A DNA stretch of 64,000 nucleotides from Phytophthora hibernalis (GCA_012656075.1 JAAKBF010000020.1:682001-746000); one strand, 5' to 3'. Shown: positions 22,977 through 35,586, counted from the stretch's first letter. Translations and numbers: made by a program. The notes: a model not told the origin generated them from the letters alone.

Positions 22977-25288
22977 TTAACAGGGCTTCATTTGCTTGGT
23001 AGAGTTTTTACAGACAGCATCCTTCTGCTGGAGTTGGTCATGCAATGTTTCCAAGCCGCCTGAGAGTTCTACTGATTGTGCCTGAAGCACCCCGCACTGC
23101 CGTTTGAAGGACAAGTAAAGTTGCGTGGATTCTGTGATCTTGGCCACTAAAATGCTTTGCTCCTCTGCGAGTTCGTCGAACTCTCCAACCATGACATCAA
23201 CGTACTGAGCCAGCTCCTTGGACAAATGTTTCTTCAGCTCAAACAAATGGGCTGCTGCTGAGTTGTTGTCTTCATTTCGAGCACCTTTGTTGTCAATGCT
23301 TGATTCGGATAAGTCGTTGTCGAAAGATAGGAAGGCAGTCGCTTCTGCAAGCAGCACGTTCTTGCACTGAACCATGCGCGATCGTTTTGCTTCGAGCTCC
23401 CTAGAGTGTTGATTGACTGCCCTCATTCTAAGCTGCTCGAGCTTGAGCTCGCATTCTTCAGCATGATCCATCTTCAATTGACGAAGCTTAGCCGTCATTT
23501 CCTGGTCCAGTGTTTGCTCCAGTATTTGAAGTTCTTGGCGGCATTTTTGCTCAAAATCTTGACGTTGTGTGACAAGAGCGTCGGCTCTCCGCTGTTCTGC
23601 AGCGTCTTTCAGTGCTTGGAGACTCTTTTGGTGGGCTGTTTGCATACTATCGTGCAGCTCCATAATCGACACGCGATTTTTCGTGTCTAGGTCGCGCTTC
23701 AATTGATCTTGCTGCTCACGGTGTGACTGTGTAAGCATTTGCTTCAGGTCCTCCGTTTCTCTTCCTAGCGAGAGCGAGGCTTCTGCCTTAATTTCAGAAA
23801 CTTTATCTTCATGCTCCATCTCTAATCGCTTGCGAAGCTGTTGTAGCTGTGCTTGTGCACCAAACGCAAGTGCCTTCTTCAGTTTATCCAGCTCCGCTTC
23901 TTCCTTCTCAAAGTGCGACGTCTGCATCTCGTGCTTTAGCATTGCTATTCGCTCTTCTTGAGCCTTCAAAACTGAACCGACAGCTGCCTCTCTGTGGCTG
24001 TACAGCTCCTGATCCAGCTTTTCGCGCTGTTCGATTTCCCAGCGTCTGAAAGACTCGCGACTGTCCTCTTGCATCTGCTTTAATCTCATTGTGAGCTCCT
24101 CTTCGAGTTGGTTGCTTAGCTCACGTGTGTCACGCTCCGCTTCGGTTGTTAACTGCAGCTCTAATTGTGACACGCTCTCCTCCATGGCGGTATTATGGCT
24201 ATTCTGCAGCTCCTGCAGCACTCGATTGCGTTCATCAAGGAGCGTGTTTCGAGTATTTTTCACTGCAGTAGCTTCCTCAAACTCATATTCCTCCATCTTT
24301 GACCTGACCATCGCTTTGGTTTCTTTCTCGTACCTCTCACGCAGCGTCATAAGCGCCATGTGCTTCTTCGAGTCGTATTTGCGCTGCAGCTCCTTCAGAA
24401 ACGCGGACTGCATTTGTTGATGATGCATTTCAATTTTCGTTGTGCTCGTTTCAATGTCGCGCTGGCAGCGAGCAGCAAAGCGCTTCACAGCTGCGGCCTT
24501 CTGAGTCAGTATCGCTTCTTCATCCTCGATAGCCAGATTGTTCTTTGTATCCCAAGTGCTTCGGCTTGAATTGGACAGCTCCGAATGTCGAGACGAAACT
24601 ACCTTTCTCGCTGTGTTATTTGCCCTAAAACTTCGCTCGCTGATGCTACTGACTGAGGAAACAAGGGATGCATCTGAAACATGATGACCACCATAGCACT
24701 AGCTGTTAAAAACATCAAACACCATCAAAGAATTAGTCTACAATGGACAAACTCACCACAAGACTTGACACGCTGCAGCAGTTGATCGCACTTGAGTAGT
24801 GTCGTTGCAACTTGATCAGCTACAGCTCCTGCCTCTCGGTGCGCTTCTGAAAGCTTGGAAAACGTTGGCGACGCAGCGGTTGATGATGCAGACGACGATG
24901 GATATACCAGATCATTCTCCTTCCCTTCATCACGACTTGAGTAAACGGCATCGTCCTGAAGCGGCACCACAGCACTGTCTTGTCGTCTCTTTCTCCCTCG
25001 GAACACGCTCAGCCGCGTCTCAATCGCTGCAAGTTCACGCTCTACATCGTGACAGGCTTCTGAAGCAACTGCTTTGGCCGTCACGGAGCTTTTGTCTCTC
25101 GACCTCTCGTCCGACAGCGACGAGATTGAAAGCGCCTTGGACAGTCGACGAATCTGCTTTGGGGACATAGATGCTTGAGAAATCTCGACGGAATCTGCCG
25201 GTTGTAGTGACGACTGCACTTCTGACTCCAGCGCCTGGAGACGTGGACTCGCGTCGACCGACATATTTTCCCAATTAGCGGCGGCCAT
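22977..25288 (-). CDS. Long coiled-coil protein, 742 residues
   Basis: Two exons, 24757-25288 and 22977-24673, meet in phase to give an intact 742-residue product starting MAAANWENMSVDASPRL. Residues 1-180 are Ser-rich and acidic with a short helical region (SPKQIRRLSKALSISSLSDE). Residues from about 220 to 740 are nearly continuous coiled coil, rich in Glu/Lys/Arg/Gln (for example MEDRNR-type heptads such as HEMQTSHFEKEEAELDKLKK). No catalytic or binding motif is seen. I do not recognise a family. That this large ORF is clean while several neighbours are broken shows that the frame errors elsewhere are sporadic. Confidence 0.85.
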
Positions 25289-25708
25289 CCAACCCCATAA
25301 CCGACCGCGTAGTGACCATGAAGAGTCGCGACGACCCGACAACACAACACAATGAGGAGATTCCAGGCGTATTCACTAGCCTGCAATGCAAGCACAGATC
25401 ACTAGCGCCTCATATCAAACTTTTCATTAATGTAATGCTGCTGGTACTGTACTGTACCAAGTTCGAGTCGACATAGCAACTTCAACATGTTGTTTAGCAC
25501 GGCGGGTTCGTCATTCGAGTCCCACGTGAATTCACGTCATTCAAACCCATGGGTTTCTTATCCCTTACAAAATCCAGTCAATAATCTCAACGGGTCTCTC
25601 ATCCAAACCCGTAAAGCCGTCTCTTGGCCCAAAGATCACTTTGGCTTTTGCGTCAATCGGCGTATGGGCATCCGCAGCACCAAGACTCCAAGCAGCAGTC
25701 CAGTAACC

Positions 25709-27721
25709 ATGACGGAGCGTACCATGCAGTTCCAGGACGAGCTGCCGCCACTTCCCCTACCCTCTCTGGAGCAGACACTCGACCAATACACGAAGAGCTG
25801 CGAGCCGTTGCTAACCTCCAGCGAACTGGAGCACACTAAGGCCGTGTGCCACGACTTCCTGCATGGATCAGGCCCCCAATTGCACGCCATCCTACAGGAA
25901 CGCGCCGACACGGAGCGCAACTGGATCGAGGAGTGGTGGGAGACCTTCGCGTACCTGCAGCCGCGGTATCCGTCGGCCATCAACATCAACTGGTACGGCG
26001 TGTTGCCTGGCAACTGGGGCCCAAGGGACATGAGCCAGTGCGAGGCTGCGTCCATCTTCACACACGCGATCCTCAAGTTCCGCAAGAATCTGCTCGAGTA
26101 TGATAGTCTATAGTTTTTTTAGAGGTTGAAGAGATACTGAAATGTTTGTTGCTGGGCAGAGAGAAATACCCGCCGGAGAAGATGATGGGCCGTCCGCTGT
26201 GCATGTACACGTACTCGCGCATGTTCAACACGTGCGTCATCCCAGGAGAAGAGTGCGACGAGATGGCGTCGTACCCGCACGACTCCAAACACATTTTGGT
26301 TCTGCGTAACAACTGCATGTGGGCGGTGCAGGTGTTTGACGACAAGGGAGAGGAGATCCCTCTCGCAGACATTCTCAGGTGCGGCAGCTAGGAGCTTGTG
26401 TTTGGAAATTGGTGACTAATTTGTTGTGCTGCAGACAATTCGAATTGGTGCGTGATGAAGCTACGGGGCTGTTTGACTTGGAGCGCTACCCACCGGTCAG
26501 TGTCCTGACGTCGGAGAACCGCACAAACTGGGCCAAGGTACGCTTTCTGCAGACACTAGATGGGGAATATTGAACTCATTCGTTTTTGGTTTTCTATCAT
26601 TTGAGCAGGCTCGAGACCACATTATGTCGCTGGATGACATTAACAAGCAGTCTTTCGACCTGATCGAGCGAGCTTTGTTCTGTGTCGCTCTGGACGAAAG
26701 CTCCGCGTCGACATATGACGAGATCGCGCGCAACTGCTTGCTTGGTGATGGACGCAACCGCTGGTACGACAAGCCGTTCACGCTCATTATCCATGAGAAC
26801 GCTCGTGGTGGCTTGAACGGCCAGCACGCGTGGGCAGATGCGCTGGTGGTTGTTCGCCTGTTCGACTACTGCATCAAATACGTGAACGAGAACTTCAAGG
26901 CGAAGTTTGCAAACCGCGCGGAATTGAAGCCCACGCTAGACATCAAACCGAAGCGGCTGGACTGGGTGCTAGACAACGCTGCCTACACTGCTATTGAGTG
27001 CGCGAGTGCCGCGGTCGGAAAGATGATCCACAACAGCGACATCGCGACGATGCAGTTCAACCACTACGGCACGGCCTTCCTCAAGCGATACAAATTGACA
27101 CCCGACTTTTTCATGCAGATGGCCATTCAGTTGGCACACTACAAAATGCACAAGAAAGTTCCTGCTGTCTATGAAACGGCGCACACGAGGATGTTCTACC
27201 ATGGACGCACAGAAACAATCAGGGCGTTGTCTAAGGAGTCGCTCGCATTCGTAAAGACGATGGAGTCGAGTGCGTCGGATGGAACCAAGTGGGACGCGCT
27301 GCGTGCAGCCATCGACGCTCATAAGGAAACGCTGAAGAAGGCTTTGACTGGCGACGGCATTGACCGCCATCTCATGGGGCTGCAGATCGTGGCTGAGATG
27401 TCCGGCATCACGCCCAAGCCCTCAATTTTCACGGACCAAGCCTTCGAGCTGAGCAAGAAGTTCCTGGTCTCCACAAGCAACATCAGTGGTGGCCCCGGCG
27501 CGAGTCCCATCTGGGGCGGCTTCTCAGCCATGTACAACGAGGGCTACGGTGTGTGCTACGCGCTGCAGCCGGACCGCATCAACGTGAGCATCACGTGCTA
27601 CCACGTGTGCCCGGAGACTAGCGCCACCACCTTCAAGCGTCACTTGGAGACTGCATTGCTGGAGATGGTGGACCTCTGTCTCACGCGCAACGTCATCTAC
27701 GTCGGGTCCTCCAAGATCTAG
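25709..27721 (+). CDS. Carnitine/choline acyltransferase family enzyme
   Basis: Four exons, 25709-26097, 26160-26378, 26435-26537 and 26609-27721, join in perfect phase to 607 residues, the usual length of carnitine acetyltransferase. The N-terminal signature LPPLPLPSLEQTLDQYTKSC is clear. The catalytic His lies in LNGQHAWADALV, the equivalent of the family's EHxxxDG site, with Ala replacing Gly. Also present are NINWYGVLPGNWG, PHDSKHILVLRNNCMW, and near the end YGVCYALQPDRINVSIT, which binds CoA/carnitine in relatives. It would transfer acyl groups between CoA and carnitine in mitochondria or peroxisomes. An in-frame upstream Met at 25664 (MGIRSTKTPSS) could add a short leader. Confidence 0.92.
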
Positions 27722-27999
27722 GTGAACCTAATGGTGTGCTTCCCATGCAGCTTCTTGGCCGTCGCGGCCTCAAAATTACTTTCTAGAGGATAAAACGAGA
27801 AGCATGTTGCCAAATTAACCAATGAACCCATTTTATTTCAACCAATGAACCTTCTGATTGGTCCATTCAAGGATCTTTGAAGCGACCTCTCGCGACGTTT
27901 CAAGATCACTTTCCAGATTCGGTTGGTCTCAGTACACCCGTCACTTCCAGATTTGCCGGCTTTGACACGCATCACGCACACAGTTCTCCTTTAGCTCGG

Positions 28000-30772
28000 A
28001 TGGTGCTCGCTCGGCTATTGCCCGCAGTGGTTTGCGGGCTCGGCCTGGTCGGCTTCGGCTCTTTGTCTGCTGTCCAGGCCGTCTTCTACGTGTGTCCCGA
28101 GGGCTGCGAGGCCATGCTGCTGCCTCGAGACATGGGCATGATCGACAACTGTTTGTGCGCCGACGGCGTGGACACCACCAAGGAGGAGGCGGCCGCTAAC
28201 GCCATGGACAGCGACGAGTTCGTGTGTCGAGGACGGTACAAGTCCAAGCGTGGCGGTGGCGCCGCCAAGTCCGTCTCGGACTGCGACTGCTACCATCCGT
28301 ACGAGAAGGACCATTCGACACAGGAGTGCGTCCTGACCAGCTGCCCCAGAGCTGGTAATTACGAGCCAAATCCTGGTGTTAGTGTGATCACGTCGCTCGC
28401 GGACTGCACGTGCACTGCGCCATACGTGAAGGTGGATATTTCGGGTCAATGTGTACTGGGTGACGGTGGCACTGCGACCAATGTACGGGGCAATTTCAAG
28501 TGTCCGCCAAACTCGACCCCGACGCCTGATGCTTCTCCGAGGTCTTTCGCCGACTGCCATTGCAGCTGGGGTTTTGTACGCAACCACTTTGAGGAATGCG
28601 AACGGGAATACGCTGCTTACGTATGTCCCGTCAACTCCGTCAAAAGATCGGATCTGGCGATTGGAGAACGACCCCGCGGGTTCTCCGACTGCGAGTGCCT
28701 CTCTAATGGCAATTACAAACGCGATGACGAAGCCCACGCCTGCTGGCCAGTCTCGCAGATGAAGGCGCGCAAGGCGAAGCGCAAGGACAGCAACGTTCGT
28801 GGAGATGAAGACGAGTTGGAGTACACGGAGTTTGACATAGTGGGAAGAGATACTGGAGTGTACGAGTGCCCGCCATTCTCTCGCGCCGTAGCCACGGTGC
28901 CGCACTCAGTGGAGCAGTGTCAATGCTTGCCCGGATACGCCTGGAAGCTACCGGAAATGACGTGCGTTCGCGCCTCAGCATACAGGTGCCCAGATCATGC
29001 CTACAAGCACACTAAAATTCGAGGGTCTGAGGTTGAGAGTGGCTTTGAAGACTGCGGATGCGCCCGGGGCTACTTCCTTGATGCCGTTGCTCAGCGTTGT
29101 GTCCCGTGGATGCTGGCCAACTCAAACTCGTGCCCAGCCTACGCTGTACTCACGCAGTGGCCTCTGCAGAGTAATGACAACTGCAAGTGTGTGTACGGGC
29201 TTAACCATACGATTTATGAGGAAGAGGAGGAAGCGCAACGCAAGGCCCAAGCCGACCAAACACCAGTGAAGCGACGAAGGAAGGAGTGTAATACGAGGTC
29301 GCCCGACAGCACGGTAGCAGATTTCTCTCAGTGTCCTCACGAATCGATTGCTACCAACTGGCCTGTGGTCTCAGCAGACGACTGCACATGTCTAGAGGGC
29401 TTTGAAAGGGCTCCTTTGAGCGCAGAGGAGATTTCTCGTGGTGTTGGCGACGGATTCCATTGTGTGGCTTCACCAGATAAGGCTGTGCTTGCTGCTGAAG
29501 CAGAGGCGGCATGTCACGCACCTCACGCTATTCACCCGCTGAGCGGGAGTGTCGTCTTCCTGTTGAAGAGATTTCATTGACGAAACCTTCAAAAAGAGTA
29601 GATTGGACCCAGGCACTAAACCGGAAGGCGTGCTGTTTAGAGGCATCGAATACGACTACGAGCTCGTGGACGACAAAATCATGATCATCCAGGGCGACGT
29701 GGCCATCGGTGAACGTTTTGTCTGGGAAGAAGAAGACCCGGACGATGCAGATGATAGCACAACTCGGATCGAACATGTTCTGCATGGATATTACAACTCT
29801 GGACGTGACCATCGGTGGCCGCACGAGCACTTGTGCTACCAAGTGGACAAGAGCGCTCGCCCATTCCTCCGCACCTTGCTGTCTGCGATCGAGCACATCA
29901 CTCACGCGACTGGTTTCAAGCTTCACCGCTGTGGAGGTGACAACTGCCGCACAGACAGGAGGTGCCTCAGCCACGACTTCGTCGTTGTGCAAGGTGTGGA
30001 TTCTTCCTGCTACTCATTCGTGGGGCGCGTCGGAGGCCCGCAGCGCCTTGGCGTTTCTGCAGACTGCGGTCTGGGTAACGTCGTCCACGTTCTGCTGCAC
30101 GCCATTGGGCTTCGTCATGCCGTTGATAGACCAGACCGCGACGAACATGTCCGCATTGCGTGGGAATGTATCCCGGAAACGAAGCGAAGCTACTTTGTGG
30201 TGGAAGACTTGAACGCTTCTCCTACCTCGACTAAGGCAGCAGATCGCGTGCTCACTCCGCCACCGTACGACCTTTTCAGCATCATGCACCACCCAGTCGA
30301 TGCATTCGTACACTCGGTACCTAGCGACGACAAGCCCCACTGGTGTCCAAGCGTTGTTCCGCTGGTGGAAGACCATGACAAGCGACTTGCAATCATGCGT
30401 GAAATGGGACAACGCGAGCAGATGACCACGACAGACGTCAAGTCTGTCTGGGCTTTATATCCAAGGCTGAAGAAGCAGCACCACGATCGTCAAAAGTCCG
30501 GCGAGAGCGGCGAAGCAGAGGCAGAAGACTTACACGACAGCTTTGTGCACACTGGCGAAGCCGTTGAGACCGAATCGGCTGCTGGGCGCACCAGCCAGCA
30601 CCGCGGGTTTGGCCAGCGTTTAGTGAGCTTCTTGGGTGCCGTCGTGATGCTTGTTGGCTTCGGTGCCATGCTTGCCTTCATCACCACTGAGCTGCGAAGG
30701 CGTGCGATGTTGAGCTCTGACACGGACTACTTTTACGAGGCGCCGCTCATTGACAGCAAGAACGACATCTAA
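28000..30772 (+). CDS. Cysteine-rich membrane protein with astacin-like (M12A) domain, active-site Glu missing
   Basis: Starts with a signal peptide (MVLARLLPAVVCGLGLVGFG, cleavage after SAVQA). About 480 residues follow of repeated cysteine modules with CP...FADCHCSWGF-like spacing. Then comes an astacin-type peptidase domain: HAIGLRH followed by DRPDRDEHVRI, and Met-turn SIMHHP. The zinc motif reads H-V-L-L-H where active enzymes have HExxH, so the general base is absent. A membrane span (LVSFLGAVVMLVGFGAMLAF) and a short tail end the product. Two missing bases (GGG at 29545 and AAAAA at 29591) join the two halves into one protein of about 920 residues. Predicted type I surface protein. Confidence 0.8.
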
Positions 30773-30968
30773 GTCGTTTTGTCCTGTCCGTGGTGCTTTC
30801 CTGGTTGTATCGAATTAATTCACACTGCACATACCAACGTAACGTAGCTCATTCCCACAAACACGACTCGAAGCATTTGAACCATCATATCCATTGCGTA
30901 CAGCGTCGCCGCTCATCGTCTACAGGGAGCGGCGGATGCGAAGTTCCACATTGCCTCAAACAGCCTGT

Positions 30969-31874
30969 CTACTTGTCCTCGGTCTTCTCCTCCGTGACCT
31001 CCTCTTCCTTGGCCTCCTCCTCCTGCTCCGGCTCCTCCACCACGGGCTCCGGCAGCTTGCCATCTCCTCCTGCTAAAATATCAGCGAGCCGCGCGTTCAC
31101 GTACACATCGCCCTTGTCGGCAAGGTACTTGCCTAGCTGGAGCTGCATCAACCAAACCATCCCACACAAAAGTCAGTAAAAAACCCTCTCCACACCAAGT
31201 CTCCTGTCATCTCCACTCACGTGTTCCTTGAGGATGTCTCCGTTTTCTGCCAGCAGCAACTGGATGATGAGGTTGGAGTTAATCTGCATCTCGTTAGCGG
31301 CCTCCCTAGCCAGCGCCACAGCCTCGTCCCACTTGCCCTGCTTCTTGGCGTACAGCACACGGAACGTGTACATTTTGTACGTGACAGGCACGCGCTTGGC
31401 CTGCATGATGTTCACGAGCTCGTCCACAGTCTTGTGGTCCTCTTGGGACGCGTAGTGCTCTGCCAGACGCACGAAGCTCTGGTTCTTGACGTAGTGGCGC
31501 ACGTTCTCGGCCTTGCGCAGGAACTCGAGTGCCGTGTCGGCTGCGTCCAGCTTGAGGCAGGCCGAGAAGAAGCTACCGGCCGCGAAGTCCGTGGGGTAGG
31601 CCATCTTGGCATCGCACAGCAGCAGCGTTTGCTGCACCTGCTGCAGCTCGTCCTTGCCCTGCATCTCGCGCACAATGTGCTCGATCTTGAGCGGCGTGAA
31701 GTAGAGCGGCGCCGTGGCGATCGACAGCCGCGCGCCGATCGTCGTCAGCGCCTTGGTCAGGTCCGCCACGCTGCCATCCACTTTGGGGTACTCCCAGTTG
31801 CCGCTGAAGGCGCGCACCGCCTGCTTGCGGCCCAGCGGAGCCGCGCGCAGCACCAGCGATCGCACAGCCAGCAT
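30969..31874 (-). CDS. Mitochondrial helical-repeat protein
   Basis: Exons 31221-31874 and 30969-31142 (78 bp intron) give an intact 275-residue product. The N-terminus MLAVRSLVLRAAPLGRKQAV followed by RAFSGN looks like a cleavable mitochondrial presequence. The middle is all-helical with paired-helix spacing (AADTALEFLRKAENVRHYV; TVDELVNIMQAKRVPVTYKM) resembling degenerate PPR/TPR units. The C-terminus is very acidic (PEPVVEEPEQEEEAKEEE). It faces a second mitochondrial helical-repeat gene head to head, 241 bp apart between start codons. The function is unknown; mitoribosome or RNA-processing roles are possible. Confidence 0.75.
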
Positions 31875-32114
31875 TGTATCGATCGTCCAGTCAAGTAGTG
31901 GCCGCTCGTTTTGAGCTGCTTAGACATTGAGTGGCACACATTAAATATAGCAGGTGTACTACCGGTAGTTATCCAAAGATTGCTCAATTTGATGCTACCA
32001 ATTAATGGAGGGTATGTGGTCTCAGTGGTATTGCTAGTAGCGTTATGGTGTGCACGTGGTGTGGCGCAATTCTGTCTGGCTGTGCTTGACAGCAGTAAAG
32101 AGACTGTAGCAAGG

Positions 32115-32999
32115 ATGGCCGGAAGTATGCAGGCGTTCCGCACGGTGCTGTCCATGGGCCGGCGCCAGGGCGCGCGGCAGCTGACACAGCGCGCTCCGTT
32201 CTCAGCTGCGGCCGTGCCGTCTCGCTCGGCGGATGAGTGGATGGAGAACATCCGACTGTCGGCCAAGAAGGACGTGCTGATCAAGCGCACCAAGCTGGCG
32301 TCGTTCCTCAAGACTGTCACGACGAGCGAGCAGCTGGAGGCGTCCAAGGAAATCATGAAGATCTATGAGCAGAAGCGCGTGGACCCGGACGCCAACGCCG
32401 CTGGCCTCTTCGTCAAGAAGGCGCTGGAGCTCAACGCGCCCGACGTGGCTTTCGACGTGCTGGAGGCCAACTACCGCATCGGCCTCTTCCTCGAGCCAGC
32501 CACGCTCAACAAGCTGCTGTCTAAGTTCCTCAAGGACGGAGACTTCGACAAGGTCTTCACGCTCCACGAGATCGGCCACGACAAGTACAAGGTCAAGTCC
32601 ACGGACCGCACCTACGACATCCTCATCCGGGCGGCCATCGAGCAGGCTGACTACGATAAGGCCGTGGCCTTCCTCAAGACGGCTGCGTACGTGCTGACTT
32701 TAGTGATTTTAGGGGTTCTGAGGGCTGCTGACTCACTGGTTGCTTGTTTATGTTGTTGTTGTGTGTTTTTCTCCTGCAGTGAATCGCAGAAGCTGCAGCG
32801 CGTGACTTGCAACAACCTGCTGTTCAAGCTTAAGGACAACGAGATGCAGGACAAGGTACGTCGTCTCTCGCTGGTATGTTGGGGATTTTATTGTAACTGA
32901 CGATGTTGCTGCTGTTGTTGACAGATTGACGAGGTGGCGGCACTCATGAAGACGGCGGGCGTAGAGCCGAACGAGACCACCAAGAAGATCCTGCAGTAG
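32115..32999 (+). CDS. Mitochondrial helical-repeat protein
   Basis: Exons 32115-32686, 32780-32855 and 32925-32999 join in phase to 240 residues. The presequence-like N-terminus is MAGSMQAFRTVLSMGRRQGA followed by RQLTQRAPFSAAA. Helix pairs follow: ASKEIMKIYEQKRVDPDANA, APDVAFDVLEANYRIGLFLE, YDILIRAAIEQADYDKAVAF, and a last unit VAALMKTAGVEPNETTKKIL, each spaced like PPR motifs. The shared layout with its divergent neighbour suggests a related or partner protein. I cannot name a specific function. Confidence 0.78.
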
Positions 33000-33333
33000 A
33001 CCCGGTCGGCTGCCTTCTTCTAGCCGCAGAAGCCTTTGCACATAAGAAATAAAAGCAAAAGCACTGACATCACCGTCGCAACTCCTGCTACAACAGTCTC
33101 AACCACCTCGCCGGAAGAAAGGAGAGCATGGGGCACGATCCACCATGCATTGCCGTCGAAGCTGGTCACCACCGTCAGCATTGGTACGATGCATAACTAT
33201 CAAGACGGCACGACGCTGGTTATGGATTCTACCAAGTAGGTTTATTTACTCGTGGCTCGGCTCATGGGCTTCTACTACGCCTAATGACGTCCATGCAGCA
33301 TTGCTCTTCTGCACACCGTCCGGTACCGGCAGC

Positions 33334-34186
33334 CTACTTGGTCTGGTTCTTGACGCCGAGGATGCGCGCGCGGATCTCGTCCTGGTTGCCCAGGTAGAAG
33401 GCGTTGAGCGGGGCGATGGCGTCCTTGTGCGGGATGGGCTTGAGGTTCTGGTCCAGGTGGTAGACGAGCGGGATGCCCGTGGGGATGTTGAGGCCCGTGA
33501 TCTCGTCCTCCGAGATGTCGTCCAGGTGCTTAACCAGGGCGCGCAGGCCGTTGCCGTGGGCGGCGATGACCACGTTCTTACCAGCCTCGATGCTAGGCAC
33601 GATGGTGCTCTCCCACTCGGGCAGCACACGAGCAGCCGTGAGCTCCAGGGACTCGGCCAGAGGCAGGTCCTCCTTGGGGACGTCCTTGTACTTGACGTCG
33701 TTGCCCGGGTAGTACTCGCTGCTCGTGTCCAGGTCCGGCGGCGGGATGTTGTAGCTGCGACGCCACTCCAGCACCTTCTCTGCACCGTGCTTCTCCACCG
33801 TAGCCTGCTTGTCCAGGCCCGTGAGCGCGCCGTAGTGGCGTTCGTTGAGACGCCACGTCTTGTGCACGGGGATCCACATCTGGTCGCTCTGCTCCAGTAC
33901 GTGCCACAGCGTGCGGATGGCGCGCTTCAGGTACGACGTGTAGGCCACGTCGAAGGCGTAGCCCTCCTGCTTGAGCAGCTGGCCGGCGGCCGCCGCCTCC
34001 TTGTTGCCCTTGGCCGAGAGCTGCACGTCGTACCAGCCCGTGAACAGGTTCTGCTTGTTCCACTCGCTCTCTCCGTGGCGGATGAGCACCAGCGTGTGCG
34101 TGCTTGGGCGCCTTCTGCTGCTGATGCAGGGCGCGACTGGCCACGCGCGAGGACAGCGCCAGCGAGCGGTGCAGAGCGAAGACCAT
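33334..34186 (-). CDS. Phosphoglycerate mutase (dPGM) with mitochondrial-type leader
   Basis: Cofactor-dependent phosphoglycerate mutase interconverting 3- and 2-phosphoglycerate. The phospho-His motif LIRHGESEWN is followed by LFTGWYDVQLSAKG, then LNERHYGALTGLDK and the second active-site His in VVIAAHGNGLRALVKHL. About 250 residues match the family. Ahead of it, starting at 34186, is MVFALHRSLALSSRVASRAL followed by HQQQKAP, an Arg/Ser/Ala-rich leader typical of mitochondrial import. One extra base near 34112 (CCC run) separates leader and enzyme frames. Stramenopiles are known to carry the lower half of glycolysis in mitochondria, which fits. Confidence 0.93.
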
Positions 34187-34580
34187 CGTACGAGGATTAG
34201 TGAGGAGACTTCGGGGCTTGGACGCGAATTCGTTTCTGCTTGGGCGCGAATCGGTGGATTGGATCGGAGACTGATCTGCTGGCAACAAAAGTGGCTGTGA
34301 TTGGGTAGACTTGCTAAAATACTGCGACAGAGTCCTAATTTGGGCTTTACGCTCCGTTTTAGGATTGGACACGCCCTGCTTGCTCATGCGAGGATGGTGA
34401 ACTTGTTTGAGCAAAGGAAGAGGAGCTGCAGCAAGCGATATCCAACGTGAATTCATTCATTTCCTTCACACGCCGCCTCGTCACAGTTGGTGCGAGTGCG
34501 GCGGCGGCCGGCTTTATAGCATGCAAAAAGCGGCGCAGTCCTCTGTCACGACGCACCGCGGCACGGGAGCTCCTGACTGA

Positions 34581-35358
34581 TTAGATATCCTCCTGTGACT
34601 TCCGCACGATCCGGCGGCAGTGCTTCTTGAAGCCTTCCTTGTCGCTTCGCCACTCCACCTGATTATTCAAAGCAACCATCATCAGTCACAAGAGTTTTAC
34701 CTCCATCCACACTCCAACCTCTTGCTACGTACCGCGGCATCGATGTTGGCGGGCGAGTCGTCGTTCGGATCTGACAGCATGGAGATGACCGACACTAAGA
34801 TGGACTCGACGCCCAGAATGGGGCGCCACCGCTCGTCCGCCGTCTCCTGCTGGTTCAGATGGTCCTCTCCAGGTGGGTGCAGGATCGAGATACACACCAC
34901 GCCGTTCGGGTACACTGTACAATAACCACAACATCAATAACCCCCTCTCCTCTCAACTACACATTATCCAATAGGACCGTAGCTAAACGCACCGTTCGGG
35001 TGCCACATCTCCGACTTGAACGTCATCTTGGGCGGCATGTTGGGGAAGTCCGAGGAACTCGAGTCCCGCCTTGAAGAATCCTCCTTCGTACAGCGTGTCA
35101 GGAGGCCCCACCAGCAGAATCTCCCAGTTAAAGATGTTCTCGTCGTCTCCCAGACCCACCGAGACGCCCTCAGGCGGGTTGCGGCTCATCTCTAGTCATT
35201 AAAAGATCCACCACGTCGCAGTCGGTTAGCGAGACTATTCGCTGCGTATCGGGGCGGGGGAAGCAGCAATCCGATCCTCCAGACACAGGGGAAGAGCGTC
35301 ACGCACCTAGAAACTGCCTCCGGAGAAGCTCCTTCGCGTAGTCGCTCGCGCCCGCCAT
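34581..35358 (-). CDS. Ubiquitin-conjugating enzyme E2, UBE2G type
   Basis: Exons 35307-35358, 34993-35191, 34733-34914 and 34581-34658. The product, MAGASDYAKELLRRQF onward, would be 170 residues, the same length as human UBE2G1. Key features: NPPEGVSVGLGDDENIFNWE, the WHPN motif, the catalytic Cys in VCISILHPPGED with the extended acidic loop typical of the UBE2G/Ubc7/CDC34 class, and SPANIDAAVEWR. The class serves ER-associated degradation and K48 chain building. The sum of exons is two bases short of a full frame; the break is near 35058 (FxSDFPNMPPK), where two C bases seem to be lost. Confidence 0.9.
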
Positions 35359-35586
35359 GCTTCTCGGTCCGATGCTTTACGGTACCTTTTCGGTTGTGAT
35401 CGCGTGGCTCAACCGCTGCGGAGAATGGGCTCCGTTACAATCATTAATTGGTCGAAAAGAATCCAATCAGTGCTCGATATAGATCCAATTGAGTTTATAA
35501 CCGTTACGCTTCAAGGTTGAGCTGAATTCTAGCTTGACGGACAGCGTCTTTTGTACATGGACACTTTGGCGAGGAAGTGAAGAGGT

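Noticed and set aside
28000..30772. RXLR-type or Crinkler effector gene among the secreted products
   Set aside because: The only clear signal-peptide protein (astacin-like) has no RXLR or LxLFLAK motif after the signal peptide and carries a membrane anchor.
33593..34456. 287-residue minus-strand ORF extending the mutase leader upstream
   Set aside because: It only continues in the wrong frame through the enzyme (Arg/Ala/Gly-rich shadow); the leader is better started at 34186.
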